Source: Bacillus sp. 7884-1
GTDB taxonomy: Bacteria; Bacillota; Bacilli; Bacillales; Cytobacillaceae
DNA: 64,000 nt
Assembly: GCF_002272245.1 (NCBI RefSeq)
Contig: NZ_NPDD01000021.1
Span: 1-64,000 of the forward strand
Direction: 5' to 3'
A program made the translations under genes and the position numbers. The notes beneath the pieces are model-generated. The model saw nothing but the letters and a program-made list of their open reading frames with translations, ran no database searches and was not told the origin of the DNA. Shown piece by piece: positions 16,246 through 25,543 of this stretch (positions within the stretch are counted from its first letter, which is position 1; each line of letters starts with the position of its first letter).

Positions 16246-17514
16246 ATGAAAGATCTCCAAACTGTTATATCTATTTTCGGAAGTGCTGGAGGTGTGGCAA
16301 AATCTGTTCTTTCCATTTTAAATCAATCTGTACGGAATGATAAAGATCCGATTCATCAAATCATAATTAATAGTACCATTCACTTAATAGATTATAAACA
16401 AAAGGAAGCTTTGTACTATCAAAACTTATTTCCGAATTTAACACACAAGATGGTCTACCACCAGTTTAATCTAAAGGATAAAAAAAAGTTGATGAACCAC
16501 TTAACTAGTACTAATACGAGCATTGTTATTGATGTTTCATGGGCTGATACTGTTGAAATGCTGCAATGCTGTGATGCGCTTGGTATCAAATATGTTAATT
16601 CTGCTTTGGAAAATACCTATATCGATGATAATGAAGAACAATTTGCAGGTTTCCCACTCATCGAACGATTACATTATTTTGAAAAATATAAAGACACCTT
16701 TAAGAATATTACAGCTATTGTTTGCTCGGGAATGAATCCGGGAGTGGTGCAATGGATGGCGTTCAAACTGATGAATCAATATTCGAATGAAAAACCACTT
16801 GGCTGTTACATCGTCGAGCATGATACCTCTTTTTTCAAGGATAAGGCACAGGCAAAAAAAGATGTAATTTATACTACTTGGTCTCCAGAATGCTTCCTAG
16901 ATGAAGCCATTTTATGTTACCCCATGTTCATGAAGAATCGTACTCCGCTTTTTCTATATGAAGATGTCTACAATATAGAATTTCAAGTAACTTTAGGGAA
17001 TAAGCAATTTTTCGGTTGTTTAATGCCACATGAAGAAGTCTATACGCTGGGTAAATTATATGATATGGAAAGCGCTTTTTTGTACAAGGTGAATGACCAT
17101 ACCACAAAAATTATACGGAGCCATTTGGATGACACAGATGTTTTGTGGGACTTTGAAATGAAAGTTCTTGACCCCCTTGAGGCTCCGCTTGATGGTAAGG
17201 ACCTCGTTGGTGTATTGATGGTTTATCAGGACAAAGAGCGTTATATTTATAATGTTTTGGAAAATGAAAGAATCTTTGCTCAATATAAAACAAACGCTAC
17301 CTACTTCCAGGTTGCTTGCGGTATTTATGCTGCCCTATCCGTCCTTCTGCTCGATCAAATTCCTAAAGGCGTTTACTACGTGGACGAGCTATTACTAAAA
17401 ACAAACAATCGTTATGGGCAATACTTGACCTGCTATATGAAGGATTTTGTAGTTGGTGAAAATAAGAAAACCGATGGACTTCTTTTAAACCGAATGAGAG
17501 AATTTCGAGATTAA
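16246..17514 (+). CDS. Saccharopine-dehydrogenase/homospermidine-synthase-like protein
   Basis: Protein of 422 aa. It begins with an NAD(P)-binding strand and loop (ISIFGSAGGVAKS), and CSGMNPGVVQWMAF near residue 165 resembles homospermidine synthases. It lacks the full length of the classical enzyme, so the reaction is uncertain; polyamine or amino-acid condensation or dehydrogenation are candidates. ATG 16246 is preferred, with GAGGTG 6 nt upstream; an earlier in-frame start at 16153 has no SD. Confidence 0.6.
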   Translation: MKDLQTVISIFGSAGGVAKSVLSILNQSVRNDKDPIHQIIINSTIHLIDYKQKEALYYQNLFPNLTHKMVYHQFNLKDKKKLMNHLTSTNTSIVIDVSWADTVEMLQCCDALGIKYVNSALENTYIDDNEEQFAGFPLIERLHYFEKYKDTFKNITAIVCSGMNPGVVQWMAFKLMNQYSNEKPLGCYIVEHDTSFFKDKAQAKKDVIYTTWSPECFLDEAILCYPMFMKNRTPLFLYEDVYNIEFQVTLGNKQFFGCLMPHEEVYTLGKLYDMESAFLYKVNDHTTKIIRSHLDDTDVLWDFEMKVLDPLEAPLDGKDLVGVLMVYQDKERYIYNVLENERIFAQYKTNATYFQVACGIYAALSVLLLDQIPKGVYYVDELLLKTNNRYGQYLTCYMKDFVVGENKKTDGLLLNRMREFRD

Positions 17515-17544
17515 AAGCTTGGAGAAAATTCTCCAAGCTTTTCC
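17513..17544 (+). terminator. Terminator of the homospermidine-synthase-like gene
   Basis: A 12-bp stem AAGCTTGGAGAA/TTCTCCAAGCTT followed by TTCCTT. Confidence 0.85.
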
Positions 17545-17599
17545 TTAGTTAACCAATTATAATTAATACAGGAAGAATATCTATGAGAGGAGAATGATT

Positions 17600-18217
17600 T
17601 TGGAAAATATTATTAAGGAGTTTCTTTGTGTTCCAACCACTTGTATATCAGATGCCATGGATGGGTTGAATAATTTTCATCCAGCTATTAAACCACTTAA
17701 GGAAGAGTACAAGGTTGCCGGTAGAGCTTTCACCGTAAAGATTCCTGTTGGTGAAAATCTCTCGGTCCTAGAAGCTATTTCTAAGGCAAAACCTGGTGAT
17801 ATTTTAGTTGTGGATGCAAAGGGTGACCAATATAGAGCGATTGCTGGAGATTTTGTTGTGGGTATGGCACAAACATTGGGTATTGGCGGTTTAGTAGTGG
17901 ATGGTGTAATACGTGATATCGTAGGAGTTAAAGCGCTTAATTACCCTGTCTTCTCGAGGGGTACTACAGTTGCTGCAAGTAGTAAAGCTGGCGTTGGTGA
18001 AGTGAATGTACCGATTTCATGTGGTGGTGTTCCAGTAAATCCTGGGGACATCATTATAGGAGATGCAGATGGAGTGGTTGTGATTCCTCAAGCAAGGGAA
18101 CAAGAGATTTTGGCTAATTCCATAGAGAAAATGAAAAAAGACGAAATTAGAGAAGAAAGTATTTCCGGAAATCCTGAAGGTATACGGAAACATCTAGATC
18201 AATTACTCTCAAAATAA
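17600..18217 (+). CDS. RraA-like / HMG-type aldolase family protein
   Basis: Protein of 205 aa. It starts near TTCISDAMDG and includes GRAFTVK, the GDxxxxGMAQTLGIGGLVVDG core and GDIIIGDADGVVVIP, as in the RraA/4-hydroxy-4-methyl-2-oxoglutarate aldolase fold. Members are either metal-dependent aldolases/decarboxylases or RNase E regulators; Bacillus lacks RNase E, so an enzyme is more likely. TTG 17600 is preferred, with GAGGAG 7 nt upstream, over ATG 17594, which is too near the SD. Confidence 0.85.
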   Translation: MENIIKEFLCVPTTCISDAMDGLNNFHPAIKPLKEEYKVAGRAFTVKIPVGENLSVLEAISKAKPGDILVVDAKGDQYRAIAGDFVVGMAQTLGIGGLVVDGVIRDIVGVKALNYPVFSRGTTVAASSKAGVGEVNVPISCGGVPVNPGDIIIGDADGVVVIPQAREQEILANSIEKMKKDEIREESISGNPEGIRKHLDQLLSK

Positions 18218-18220
18218 GAA

Positions 18221-18343
18221 TTACTTTTTAATTACCCTAAATAGCTTACCAAACCAGTGGATAAATTTCCCCACCCATCGAATAACACCGTGAAAGAGTA
18301 CTTCAACAATGAAACTAATAATTATATCAAATAAAATGTGCAT
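18221..18343 (-). CDS. Small 40-aa amphipathic/membrane protein
   Basis: Reads MHILFDIIISFIVEV, then LFHGVIRWVGKFIHWF and a basic end (FRVIKK). One hydrophobic helix is followed by an aromatic/basic amphipathic stretch. AGGATGGG stands about 9 nt upstream of ATG 18343. It is convergent with the RraA-like gene. It is shorter than most automatic cut-offs, so the call rests on the SD and the composition only; function unknown. Confidence 0.45.
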   Translation of the reverse strand: MHILFDIIISFIVEVLFHGVIRWVGKFIHWFGKLFRVIKK

Positions 18344-18409
18344 ACAGGAATCCCATCCTATAAAGTTTCTTACAGACTATTCTGCACATTATTCCTTTCT
18401 TTATGTTAA

Positions 18410-18443
18410 AAAGGTATTGGTTCTGTTACAAACCAATACCTTT
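18410..18443 (-). terminator. Terminator of the cytochrome c gene
   Basis: AAAGGTATTGGTT and AACCAATACCTTT form a 13-bp stem; a T run follows on the minus strand. Confidence 0.9.
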
Positions 18444-18457
18444 ACTTGTAATCTATT

Positions 18458-18856
18458 TCATTTTTGATCCCATAAATAGTCTACTACTGCTTGATATTCA
18501 TCTTGTGATAAAGAACCAGGAGCACTTTTCGGCATATTCTTTCCGACAAATGCTAGGAGATCTTCTTTTGTTTTAAAGTCAGTATGAATTTTTGCTCCAT
18601 CAATCTTTGCTTGCCCTCCAGTGATATCACCAGAACTGTGACACGTGATGCAGCTCTTTTGAAATACCTCATTCCCTGCTAGAGATGTTGATGCTGGGTC
18701 CTCTGCAGTATCAGAGCCCTCGTTTCCGCTTGAATCTGCACTGCCAGCTGTTTCTTCCGTTGCTGGTTCCTCATTTGTTGTCTTGTCATCATTACCACAA
18801 GCAGCCAATAGCGCTAGTAATAAAATAAAAAATACAAAACCCAAAAACTTCTTCAA
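18458..18856 (-). CDS. Lipoprotein cytochrome c (c551/CccB type)
   Basis: Protein of 132 aa. A signal peptide ends in the lipobox LLAAC (Cys20), so the protein is lipid-anchored outside the membrane. An acidic Ser/Glu/Thr linker (21-60) is followed by a class I cytochrome c domain. C69-x2-C72-H73 (CITCH) binds haem and M108 (KNMPKS) is the likely axial ligand. The layout resembles B. subtilis CccB, an electron carrier to cytochrome oxidase. Confidence 0.88.
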   Translation of the reverse strand: MKKFLGFVFFILLLALLAACGNDDKTTNEEPATEETAGSADSSGNEGSDTAEDPASTSLAGNEVFQKSCITCHSSGDITGGQAKIDGAKIHTDFKTKEDLLAFVGKNMPKSAPGSLSQDEYQAVVDYLWDQK

Positions 18857-19004
18857 GCTAACACCTCAATTCAATTTTTTATAGAATTACCCATAATAGT
18901 GGAGTCAAAAAGCCTATGTAGTGCAACATTCATATAATGGGCAAAACCTACCTTCATCATATTTTCAGAAATTCCCTTTTATAACTATGATATTGGAATA
19001 TGGG

Positions 19005-19032
19005 ATTAAAAAAGAAGCTTGATTTCTCAAGC
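19005..19032 (-). terminator. Terminator of the acyl-CoA ligase gene
   Basis: GCTTGA-GAAA-TCAAGC followed by TTCTTTTTT on the minus strand. Confidence 0.8.
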
Positions 19033-19053
19033 CCCCTTCTCCTTCGTAATTCT

Positions 19054-20646
19054 TTAATTAACAAACCGTTCACTTTTCCCCTTCGAATTCCAATAATCAT
19101 TGCGGAGGTGAATCTTCTGGATTTTTCCTGAAGCTGTTTTGGGCAGCTCCTTAACAATGGTTACTCCTGTTACTGCTTTAAAATGAGCTAATTTTTCCCT
19201 TGAGAACAGGATAATCTCCTCTTCACTAACAATCTCATTTTCTCTTAAAACCACGTATGCATGTGGTGTTTCTCCCCATTTCTCGTGTGGGATTGCGATA
19301 ACCGCTGCCTCAAGAATTGCAGGATGCTCATATAGAGACCCCTCTACTTCAATGGATGATATGTTTTCCCCGCCGCTAATAATAATATCCTTTTTCCTAT
19401 CGACAATATCGATATGACCATATTCATCAACTGTTCCCATATCACCAGTATGCAGCCATCCGTTTCTGATTGCCTCCATCGTAGCTTCTGGATTTTTCCA
19501 ATAACCTAACATGACACCATGACCTCGTGTTACAACCTCACCAATCTGCGTTCCATCTTGGGTGACTTCATCTCCATTCTCATCGACAACTCTTACATCA
19601 CTGCCAATCATTGGGACTCCTGCTTTCGCCTTAATTTTAGACTTCTCCTCTGACGGTAAGTGTGAAAGCTGGGTTCGAATAGTAGAAATTAAGCTCAACG
19701 GGCTAGACTCCGTCATTCCGTATACTTGGATAAATTCCCAGCCTAGTTCCTTTTCCACACGGGTAATAAACGCTGGCGGTGGTGCAGAACCCGCAATGAC
19801 AACGCGTACATCTTGTTCTATCGTTGGTCTAGTTTTCTCATAATATTGTAAAAGTGAATTTAATACCGTTGGCGCCATATGCAGTACAGACACTTTAAAG
19901 GATTCAATTGCCTTAAAAATGGCTTCAGGTGTGGCTCTTTTTAAACAAATATGGGTAGCACCATTGGCAGTATAATAAAAAGGTGAACCCCAGCCATTTA
20001 CATGGAACATCGGAAGAACATGCAGATAAACATCTTTATCACTAACACGCAAATGGTGCATCGTGCTCAGAGCATGCAAATAATTGTTTCGGTGCGTCAG
20101 CATGACGCCTTTTGGATTTCCGGTTGTACCACTTGTATAAAGCAAGCTGCAAACATCATCTTCATCTAAATCAGCCCGCTTAATGGATGCACCGGAATAT
20201 CCTGCTAACCAGCTATCGTAATCTACCTCTGAAGTTTCCTTATTTTTATACTGAACGATGATATGTTCAACTGTGGTTAGCTTATCCTTGATTGGGGTGA
20301 TTAAATGATAGAGGTCCTGATCAACCAAAAGTATCTTTGACTTACTATGATTTAAGATAAATAAGTAATCTTCAGGAATCAGCCTTATATTTAATGGAAC
20401 CATGATCGCACCAAGCTGAAATACCCCATAAAATCCTTCCAGCATTTCAACCGTATTCGGTGCCAAATAGGCTACACGGTCCCCTTTTTCAACACCTAAT
20501 TCTCTTAAACCACGTGAAAGCTGATTCACTCTTGCATTCAATTCCTTGTACGTAAATACCCGTTCATCACAATATACCGCTGTCTTTTCTCCATATTGAG
20601 CGGCCGCTCGATCTAGGAAATGAGTTAGTACTAATGGTACGTTCAT
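19054..20646 (-). CDS. Long-chain acyl-CoA synthetase / AMP-dependent ligase
   Basis: Protein of 530 aa of the ANL superfamily. P-loop-like LLYTSGTTGNPKG, YGMTESSP, GWLHTGDMG and DRKKDIIISGGENIS follow in order, with the catalytic Lys in LPKTASGKIQK at the C terminus. It activates a carboxylic acid to acyl-AMP, then the CoA thioester; a medium- or long-chain fatty acid is the most likely substrate. ATG 20646 is chosen, with GGGGTG 6 nt upstream; a GTG three codons earlier lies within that SD. It is a single gene with its own terminator. Confidence 0.92.
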   Translation of the reverse strand: MNVPLVLTHFLDRAAAQYGEKTAVYCDERVFTYKELNARVNQLSRGLRELGVEKGDRVAYLAPNTVEMLEGFYGVFQLGAIMVPLNIRLIPEDYLFILNHSKSKILLVDQDLYHLITPIKDKLTTVEHIIVQYKNKETSEVDYDSWLAGYSGASIKRADLDEDDVCSLLYTSGTTGNPKGVMLTHRNNYLHALSTMHHLRVSDKDVYLHVLPMFHVNGWGSPFYYTANGATHICLKRATPEAIFKAIESFKVSVLHMAPTVLNSLLQYYEKTRPTIEQDVRVVIAGSAPPPAFITRVEKELGWEFIQVYGMTESSPLSLISTIRTQLSHLPSEEKSKIKAKAGVPMIGSDVRVVDENGDEVTQDGTQIGEVVTRGHGVMLGYWKNPEATMEAIRNGWLHTGDMGTVDEYGHIDIVDRKKDIIISGGENISSIEVEGSLYEHPAILEAAVIAIPHEKWGETPHAYVVLRENEIVSEEEIILFSREKLAHFKAVTGVTIVKELPKTASGKIQKIHLRNDYWNSKGKSERFVN

Positions 20647-20824
20647 TCTCTTCACCCCAATTTAGTAATTTGAATTTTCCAACTAATACTATTCTATCAT
20701 ATTATATTTTGAAAAAAATGCCATAAATAGTAACTTTTTTAAAAATAATGTAGAGAGTTAATCGTACTATTTCCCTTTGAAGGCTAATAAATTAGAATAT
20801 ACGTTCGATGAGGAGGAGAGGCTC

Positions 20825-21229
20825 TTGGGTAAACAGAATGATTCCTTCATAACAGATGAAATGTTGGTTAAATATTATGAGCTTAGTAAAAAGAAAAAGG
20901 AAATCGAGTTGGAAATGAATGAACTAAAAGACACTTTTCATGATTACTTTAATAAACTAGTCGGTCCTAATAATAAAGCCGAAGTTACGATAAATGGCTA
21001 TAAGCTGCAGCGGCAAATGAGGAAAATTGAAAAATATAATGAAGAAGTAACGGTAAAAAGGTTAGAGGAATTACAAATGACCGACCTCGTTCAAGTGGTA
21101 AAGAAACCGGATGATGCCAAAATTAAATCTGCACTTCAACTAGGGTTGTTAGATGAAAAGAATCTAGAGGGCTGTATTGTCACCTCCTATTCCCCTGCCA
21201 TTTCAGTCAAAACATTAACTCCGAGATAA
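20825..21229 (+). CDS. Uncharacterised charged protein
   Basis: Protein of 134 aa starting MGKQNDSFITDEMLVKYYE from TTG 20825, which follows GAGGAGGAG. Residues 13-45 form a charged helix (KKKKEIELEMNELKD) likely to be coiled coil, followed by a small mixed domain with GYKLQRQMRKIEKYNEE and ALQLGLLDEKNLEG. An upstream TTG at 20777 would add 16 residues. I do not recognise the family. The layout recalls small phage-type hypothetical proteins, but no phage genes are nearby. Confidence 0.6.
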   Translation: MGKQNDSFITDEMLVKYYELSKKKKEIELEMNELKDTFHDYFNKLVGPNNKAEVTINGYKLQRQMRKIEKYNEEVTVKRLEELQMTDLVQVVKKPDDAKIKSALQLGLLDEKNLEGCIVTSYSPAISVKTLTPR

Positions 21230-21231
21230 TA

Positions 21232-21272
21232 AGAAAGGCCATTAGCCATTTACTATGGTTAATGGCCTTTCT
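21232..21272 (+). terminator. Long hairpin after the uncharacterised gene
   Basis: AGAAAGGCCATTA and TAATGGCCTTTCT form a 13-bp stem with further pairing CCAT/ATGG. The T run is weak, so it is a probable but not certain terminator. Confidence 0.65.
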
Positions 21273-21364
21273 GATTGGAAAAGTTGTTAAATATTGGAGG
21301 GATTTTTCCAATGATAGCGAACTAATAATATGTAAAAATAATATTTTAATAGGAGGAAAAAGAA

Positions 21365-22264
21365 ATGCCAAGTCTAGAAAGTATTGCGGTAAAACAATAT
21401 TTAAAGGCTTATGCTGCATCTCAACCTGCAGGCTTTAATCTTGAAGCATCAAGAAAAGGATTGGAAATGTTAGCAAGCTTAACCCCTATTGCACCGGATG
21501 TAAAAGTAGAGAAAACCACAGTTGAAGGGATTCCAGCAGAATGGGTGGCAGCTCCAAACGCTGTAGAAGATCGAGTTTTCCTTTATTTACACGGTGGTGC
21601 CTATATTCTTGGCAATTGTAACACTCATAGAGGCATTGCAGCTAAGCTTTCCCGCTCAACGTCTTCGAAGGTATTATTGCCTGAATACAGGCTTGCACCA
21701 GAAAATCCATTTCCAGCTGCCATTGAGGATGCAGTTCAAGCCTATCACTGGTTAGTTTCCTCTGGGTATAAACCGGAACAAATCATTATTGGCGGTGACT
21801 CTGCTGGAGGCGGCCTTACTTTATCAACATTACTATCATTAAAAGAATCTGGGGATGAACTTCCTGCTTTGACTGTGCTTATTTCTCCTTGGACCGATTT
21901 GGAAGGTACAGGAGAATCTATGGAAACACGTGCTGATGCGGATCCATGGTTAAAATCAGAAGCTTCACGTGCAACTCCAGTCTTATATATTGGTGACTTA
22001 GATCGACGTACTCCCCTCGTTTCACCAATTTACGCTAACTTAGAAGGCCTTCCTCCGATGTTGGTACACGTTGGAAATGATGAGATACTTTTAAGTGACT
22101 CTGTCCGCCTTGTGGATCGTGCTTGTGCGGCAGGTGTGGAAGTAAGCTTTAAAGTCTGGGAGGATATGTGGCATGTATTCCATACATTTGAAATACCAGA
22201 AGCAAATCAGGCTATTGATGAAATCGGTGAATTTGTAAACCAAAAATTTAAGGTTAATGTATAA
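21365..22264 (+). CDS. Alpha/beta hydrolase (HSL-type esterase)
   Basis: Protein of 299 aa. The oxyanion motif HGGAY (76-80) and the nucleophile elbow GGDSAGGG with S146 define the hormone-sensitive-lipase family (Abhydrolase_3). An Asp in HVGNDEIL and the His in WHVFHTF complete the triad. Likely a cytoplasmic carboxylesterase for short acyl esters; there is no signal peptide. SD AGGAGGAAAA precedes ATG 21365. Confidence 0.93.
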   Translation: MPSLESIAVKQYLKAYAASQPAGFNLEASRKGLEMLASLTPIAPDVKVEKTTVEGIPAEWVAAPNAVEDRVFLYLHGGAYILGNCNTHRGIAAKLSRSTSSKVLLPEYRLAPENPFPAAIEDAVQAYHWLVSSGYKPEQIIIGGDSAGGGLTLSTLLSLKESGDELPALTVLISPWTDLEGTGESMETRADADPWLKSEASRATPVLYIGDLDRRTPLVSPIYANLEGLPPMLVHVGNDEILLSDSVRLVDRACAAGVEVSFKVWEDMWHVFHTFEIPEANQAIDEIGEFVNQKFKVNV

Positions 22265-22297
22265 AAAGGATTTTCCCAATAAATTTATATAAAAGAA

Positions 22298-22328
22298 GAA
22301 AAAGCCATCTATATTTTTAGATGGCTTC
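22298..22328 (-). terminator. Terminator of the subtilase gene
   Basis: AGCCATCT/AGATGGCT stem followed by TTTTTC on the minus strand. Confidence 0.8.
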
Positions 22329-22338
22329 CTCCCTAGTA

Positions 22339-23607
22339 TTATCTTACTCTTGCAAAACCAAATCCTGAAGCGTAGTCATCTCCTGTTGCAGCTCCGTATC
22401 CCCCCTTAATATCGTATAATTTAGCTCTTCTTTGTAACTCAGAACGAAGCTGTGCATTTGACCATGATAAATTAGATGACCAAATTTTTGCTGCTAGCCC
22501 TGATACGTGAGGAGTAGCCATTGAGGTCCCACTAATCGTATTGTAGTTTCCATCGTACCAAGTAGATTGAATGTCTTTACCAGGGGCTGAGATTTCTACA
22601 TCTCTTTCGTGGATGACAAAATCACCATCAGTTGATGGGTTTCCACGAGATGAGAAATCCGCTACACGATAAGTTCCATTTTGTTGAACATTTTCTAAAG
22701 CTGCTACAGCTACTGCATTCTTTAATGCTCCTGGATATCCAATGGTATTAGCAGCATATCCATCGTTACCTGCAGCGGCAACCACAAGCGTTCCCTTGCT
22801 ATATGCATAATCTACTGCACTAGCAATCATCGTATCCTTACCTGCAGAACCTAATGACATAGATATAATAACCTTTGAGCCAGTTCTAACAGCTTCATCG
22901 GCAGCATGACGAATCGCTCCAGCAATATCATCTGAGTATCCAGATCCACTGTCACTTAATACCTTATATGCCCAAAGCTTTGCTTGTGGTGCAACCCCGT
23001 AAAACCCTAAACCATCAGATGCTCCGTGTGCAAGTGCAGATCCTGCCACATGTGTACCGTGTCCGTTTCGATCCGTACACGTTCCATTTACAAGCGCTAA
23101 CGAGGATTGGGTAAAGTCTTTACATTGTTCACCGCTTCCTACTAAATCATAATGATTAATATAAACGCCAGTATCTAAAACGGCAATTTTAATTCCCGCT
23201 CCACCTGATGTACTTGTAATATTTGGATCATTGTAAATGGCTTGCATACCCCACGGTGTCCGGTCACTTGGAAGGGATGTAATTGCGGTTGTACCGATTG
23301 TATTTTTTGAAGCGCTTTCAATTCGATCCAATTGAACTTCTGGTACTTTTTCAATTGTTAGGTTCTTATTTTTTAATAATGCTTGATATTGCTTCGCATT
23401 CACCGTAGTTGAATAGCCTTCAGAACCGAAATCCCATCGTACTCCCGTACTTTCTTTTGCTTTTTCCTTATCAGAACTCGATCCTTTAATAATGACCCGG
23501 TAAGTTTCCTTTGAGTCTGTTACCTCACCATACGCAGCTGAGGCAAACAGTGAAACTCCCATTGTAAGTGCTAGTAATGCAGAGGCAATCCTTTTTTTCT
23601 TTTTCAT
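22339..23607 (-). CDS. Secreted subtilisin-like serine protease (S8)
   Basis: Protein of 422 aa. A signal peptide (about 1-26), an inhibitor-I9-like prodomain (about 35-95, YRVIIKG to VPEVQLDRI) and a mature S8 domain follow. The triad is D145 (VLDTGVY), H183 (NGHGTHVAG) and S362 (GTSMATPHVSG), with oxyanion N281 (AAGND). Cys pairs around 162/177 (GEQCKDF, NGTCTDR) resemble thermostable Bacillus Ak.1-type proteases. Extracellular nutrient protease. Promoter region lies in the 200 bp before opuAC. Confidence 0.95.
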   Translation of the reverse strand: MKKKKRIASALLALTMGVSLFASAAYGEVTDSKETYRVIIKGSSSDKEKAKESTGVRWDFGSEGYSTTVNAKQYQALLKNKNLTIEKVPEVQLDRIESASKNTIGTTAITSLPSDRTPWGMQAIYNDPNITSTSGGAGIKIAVLDTGVYINHYDLVGSGEQCKDFTQSSLALVNGTCTDRNGHGTHVAGSALAHGASDGLGFYGVAPQAKLWAYKVLSDSGSGYSDDIAGAIRHAADEAVRTGSKVIISMSLGSAGKDTMIASAVDYAYSKGTLVVAAAGNDGYAANTIGYPGALKNAVAVAALENVQQNGTYRVADFSSRGNPSTDGDFVIHERDVEISAPGKDIQSTWYDGNYNTISGTSMATPHVSGLAAKIWSSNLSWSNAQLRSELQRRAKLYDIKGGYGAATGDDYASGFGFARVR

Positions 23608-23761
23608 CTTATTTCCCCTCTCAATTTTCTTATGTACAGCTTTTTTGCGGCTGTAATATTGAGTTTATTTAGAAATTTCAAATTAATCAATATATCATTC
23701 ATCATAGGAAGTTGGGAAATAATTTGGGGTAATTACTAAAATTTTTAGTGCCTATAACGAA

Positions 23762-23791
23762 TAAAGAGACCCCCATTTTTGAGGGTCCCTT
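23762..23791 (-). terminator. Terminator of the opuA operon
   Basis: GGGACCCTC-AAAAAT-GGGGGTCTC followed by TTTATT on the minus strand. Confidence 0.8.
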
Positions 23792-23805
23792 CCATTCTAA
23801 ATCTT

Positions 23806-24690
23806 TTATTCTTTTAAATCTTCAATTGAATCAATATCCATATAAGCAGGAACTACTAGTCCTAGTTTTGTACCTTTAAGGTTTTCTCCCAAATCCTCAA
23901 AATCACCTTCGTACTTGTCATAGTAATCTGCATGTGTCGATGGCAGCCATCCTGCCACATGAGCATCTAAGCTTCCATCTGCAACGCCAGTCCACATCGG
24001 TCCTGCTTCAACTTGAGTAAGTGTTACGTCATATCCTAAATCGGTTAACACCTTACCGATGACATTTGTACTGGCAATTTCACTATCCCAGGCAACGTAA
24101 CCAAGCTTGATTTTTTCTCCGGAAGCTTTCTCTACTCCATCTGTCCATTCAGCCACTTTGTCAGCATTTTCCTCTACCCATTTAGCCGCTGCGGCTTCAG
24201 GATCTTCTCCATTAACGATATCATTCATAACAACATTCATATCATCAGGTGTCCACGTAAACTGATCAAGAACTTGATAGGCACCTGGATGATCATCCTT
24301 TAAACCATTTCTTGCAATACTATGAATGTTTTCGTCTTCACCAAAGACCCCTTTTGGATCCTCTAAGTATTTTAAATCGAATGAAGCAAATTTCCAATGT
24401 GGTGTCCAGCCGGTGACAATAATAGGCTCTTCTTTTTCATATGCCTTTTTTAATGCTGCCGTCATAGCAGCACTAGATCCTTCGACTAGAGTCCAATCCT
24501 CTAAGGCATATTCCTCAACTACTTTAGCTGAAGCCTTCATTAGACCGGCACCTGGGTCAATTCCAATAATCTCATAATCTACCTTTTCTCCTACTGTTCC
24601 TGCCTCGTTACTTGTTTTATCTGAACCACAAGCTGCAAGACCTACTGTTAATAAAGCTGCCGATAACGTTACCATCCATTTTTTCTTCAT
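23806..24690 (-). CDS. opuAC: Glycine betaine ABC transporter substrate-binding lipoprotein
   Basis: Protein of 294 aa, matching OpuAC length. Signal peptide and lipobox LAAC put the mature protein on the outer membrane face. The Trp-rich cage positions (GWTPHW, MWTGV and AGWLPS) are those that hold the quaternary ammonium of glycine betaine. ATG 24690 has SD AAGGGGGAA 10 nt upstream, lying within the 3' end of opuAB; an in-frame start 12 codons earlier has no SD. Third gene of opuAA-AB-AC. Confidence 0.93.
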   Translation of the reverse strand: MKKKWMVTLSAALLTVGLAACGSDKTSNEAGTVGEKVDYEIIGIDPGAGLMKASAKVVEEYALEDWTLVEGSSAAMTAALKKAYEKEEPIIVTGWTPHWKFASFDLKYLEDPKGVFGEDENIHSIARNGLKDDHPGAYQVLDQFTWTPDDMNVVMNDIVNGEDPEAAAAKWVEENADKVAEWTDGVEKASGEKIKLGYVAWDSEIASTNVIGKVLTDLGYDVTLTQVEAGPMWTGVADGSLDAHVAGWLPSTHADYYDKYEGDFEDLGENLKGTKLGLVVPAYMDIDSIEDLKE

Positions 24691-24691
24691 A

Positions 24692-25543
24692 TTAAACAGT
24701 TCCCCCTTGTTTTTTACTTTTTCCAATATTTTGAGTAATTCGGTCGAGAATTATCGCAATCACGACTATGGATAGCCCTGCTTCAAACCCTTTACCAATC
24801 TGAATTTGTGTGACGGCACGGTAAACATCTGCACCAAGACCTGGTGCACCGACCATGGAAGCGATAACCACCATTGATAAAGCGAGCATAATACTTTGGT
24901 TGATCCCCGCCATAATTGTTGGCATTGCCAGTGGCAATTGAACCTTTAGTAATCTTTGACTGGTTGTTGAACCAAATGCTTCTGTTGCTTCAATAATATC
25001 CGCCGGTACTTGTTGAATACCCAAGATAGTTAAACGAATCGTCGGCGGCATAGCAAAAATGACGGATGCCACTACTCCTGGAACCACACCGATATTAAAA
25101 AAGAAAATAGCAGGAATTAAGTAGACAAAAGCAGGCATGGTTTGCATAAAATCAAGAACTGGTACCACAACGTTTTTTACCATTTGTTTTTGTGAAGCCC
25201 ATATACCCATAGGAATCCCTAATAAAATGGAGATAAATACAGCGGTTAACACAAGTGCAAGTGTCTCAAGCATTGGCTCCCAGTAACCAAGGTTATCTAC
25301 TAAAAATAAACCAATCAGTGTAAATAGGCCAATGCCTTTATTCGACACCTTCCAAGCAATGAGCGTTAATAAAATGATAAATACATAGGATGGTATAAAA
25401 CCAAATCCAGCCACCATTCCTTCTACTACCGACTCTAAAATGATGGTGACCCCATCAAAACCTACCTCTAAATTTGTCGTCAGCCAATTAACAAAATCAT
25501 CTACCCAAACAGCTATTGGGAGTTTTGGGAGCCATTGTTCCAT
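24692..25543 (-). CDS. opuAB: Glycine betaine ABC transporter permease
   Basis: Protein of 283 aa with about six to seven membrane helices. The BPD permease loop with [20 protein letters not shown] is the EAA motif that docks on the ATPase. It begins 31 bp inside the end of opuAA and ends next to the opuAC start, which indicates translational coupling. Confidence 0.95.
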   Translation of the reverse strand: MEQWLPKLPIAVWVDDFVNWLTTNLEVGFDGVTIILESVVEGMVAGFGFIPSYVFIILLTLIAWKVSNKGIGLFTLIGLFLVDNLGYWEPMLETLALVLTAVFISILLGIPMGIWASQKQMVKNVVVPVLDFMQTMPAFVYLIPAIFFFNIGVVPGVVASVIFAMPPTIRLTILGIQQVPADIIEATEAFGSTTSQRLLKVQLPLAMPTIMAGINQSIMLALSMVVIASMVGAPGLGADVYRAVTQIQIGKGFEAGLSIVVIAIILDRITQNIGKSKKQGGTV

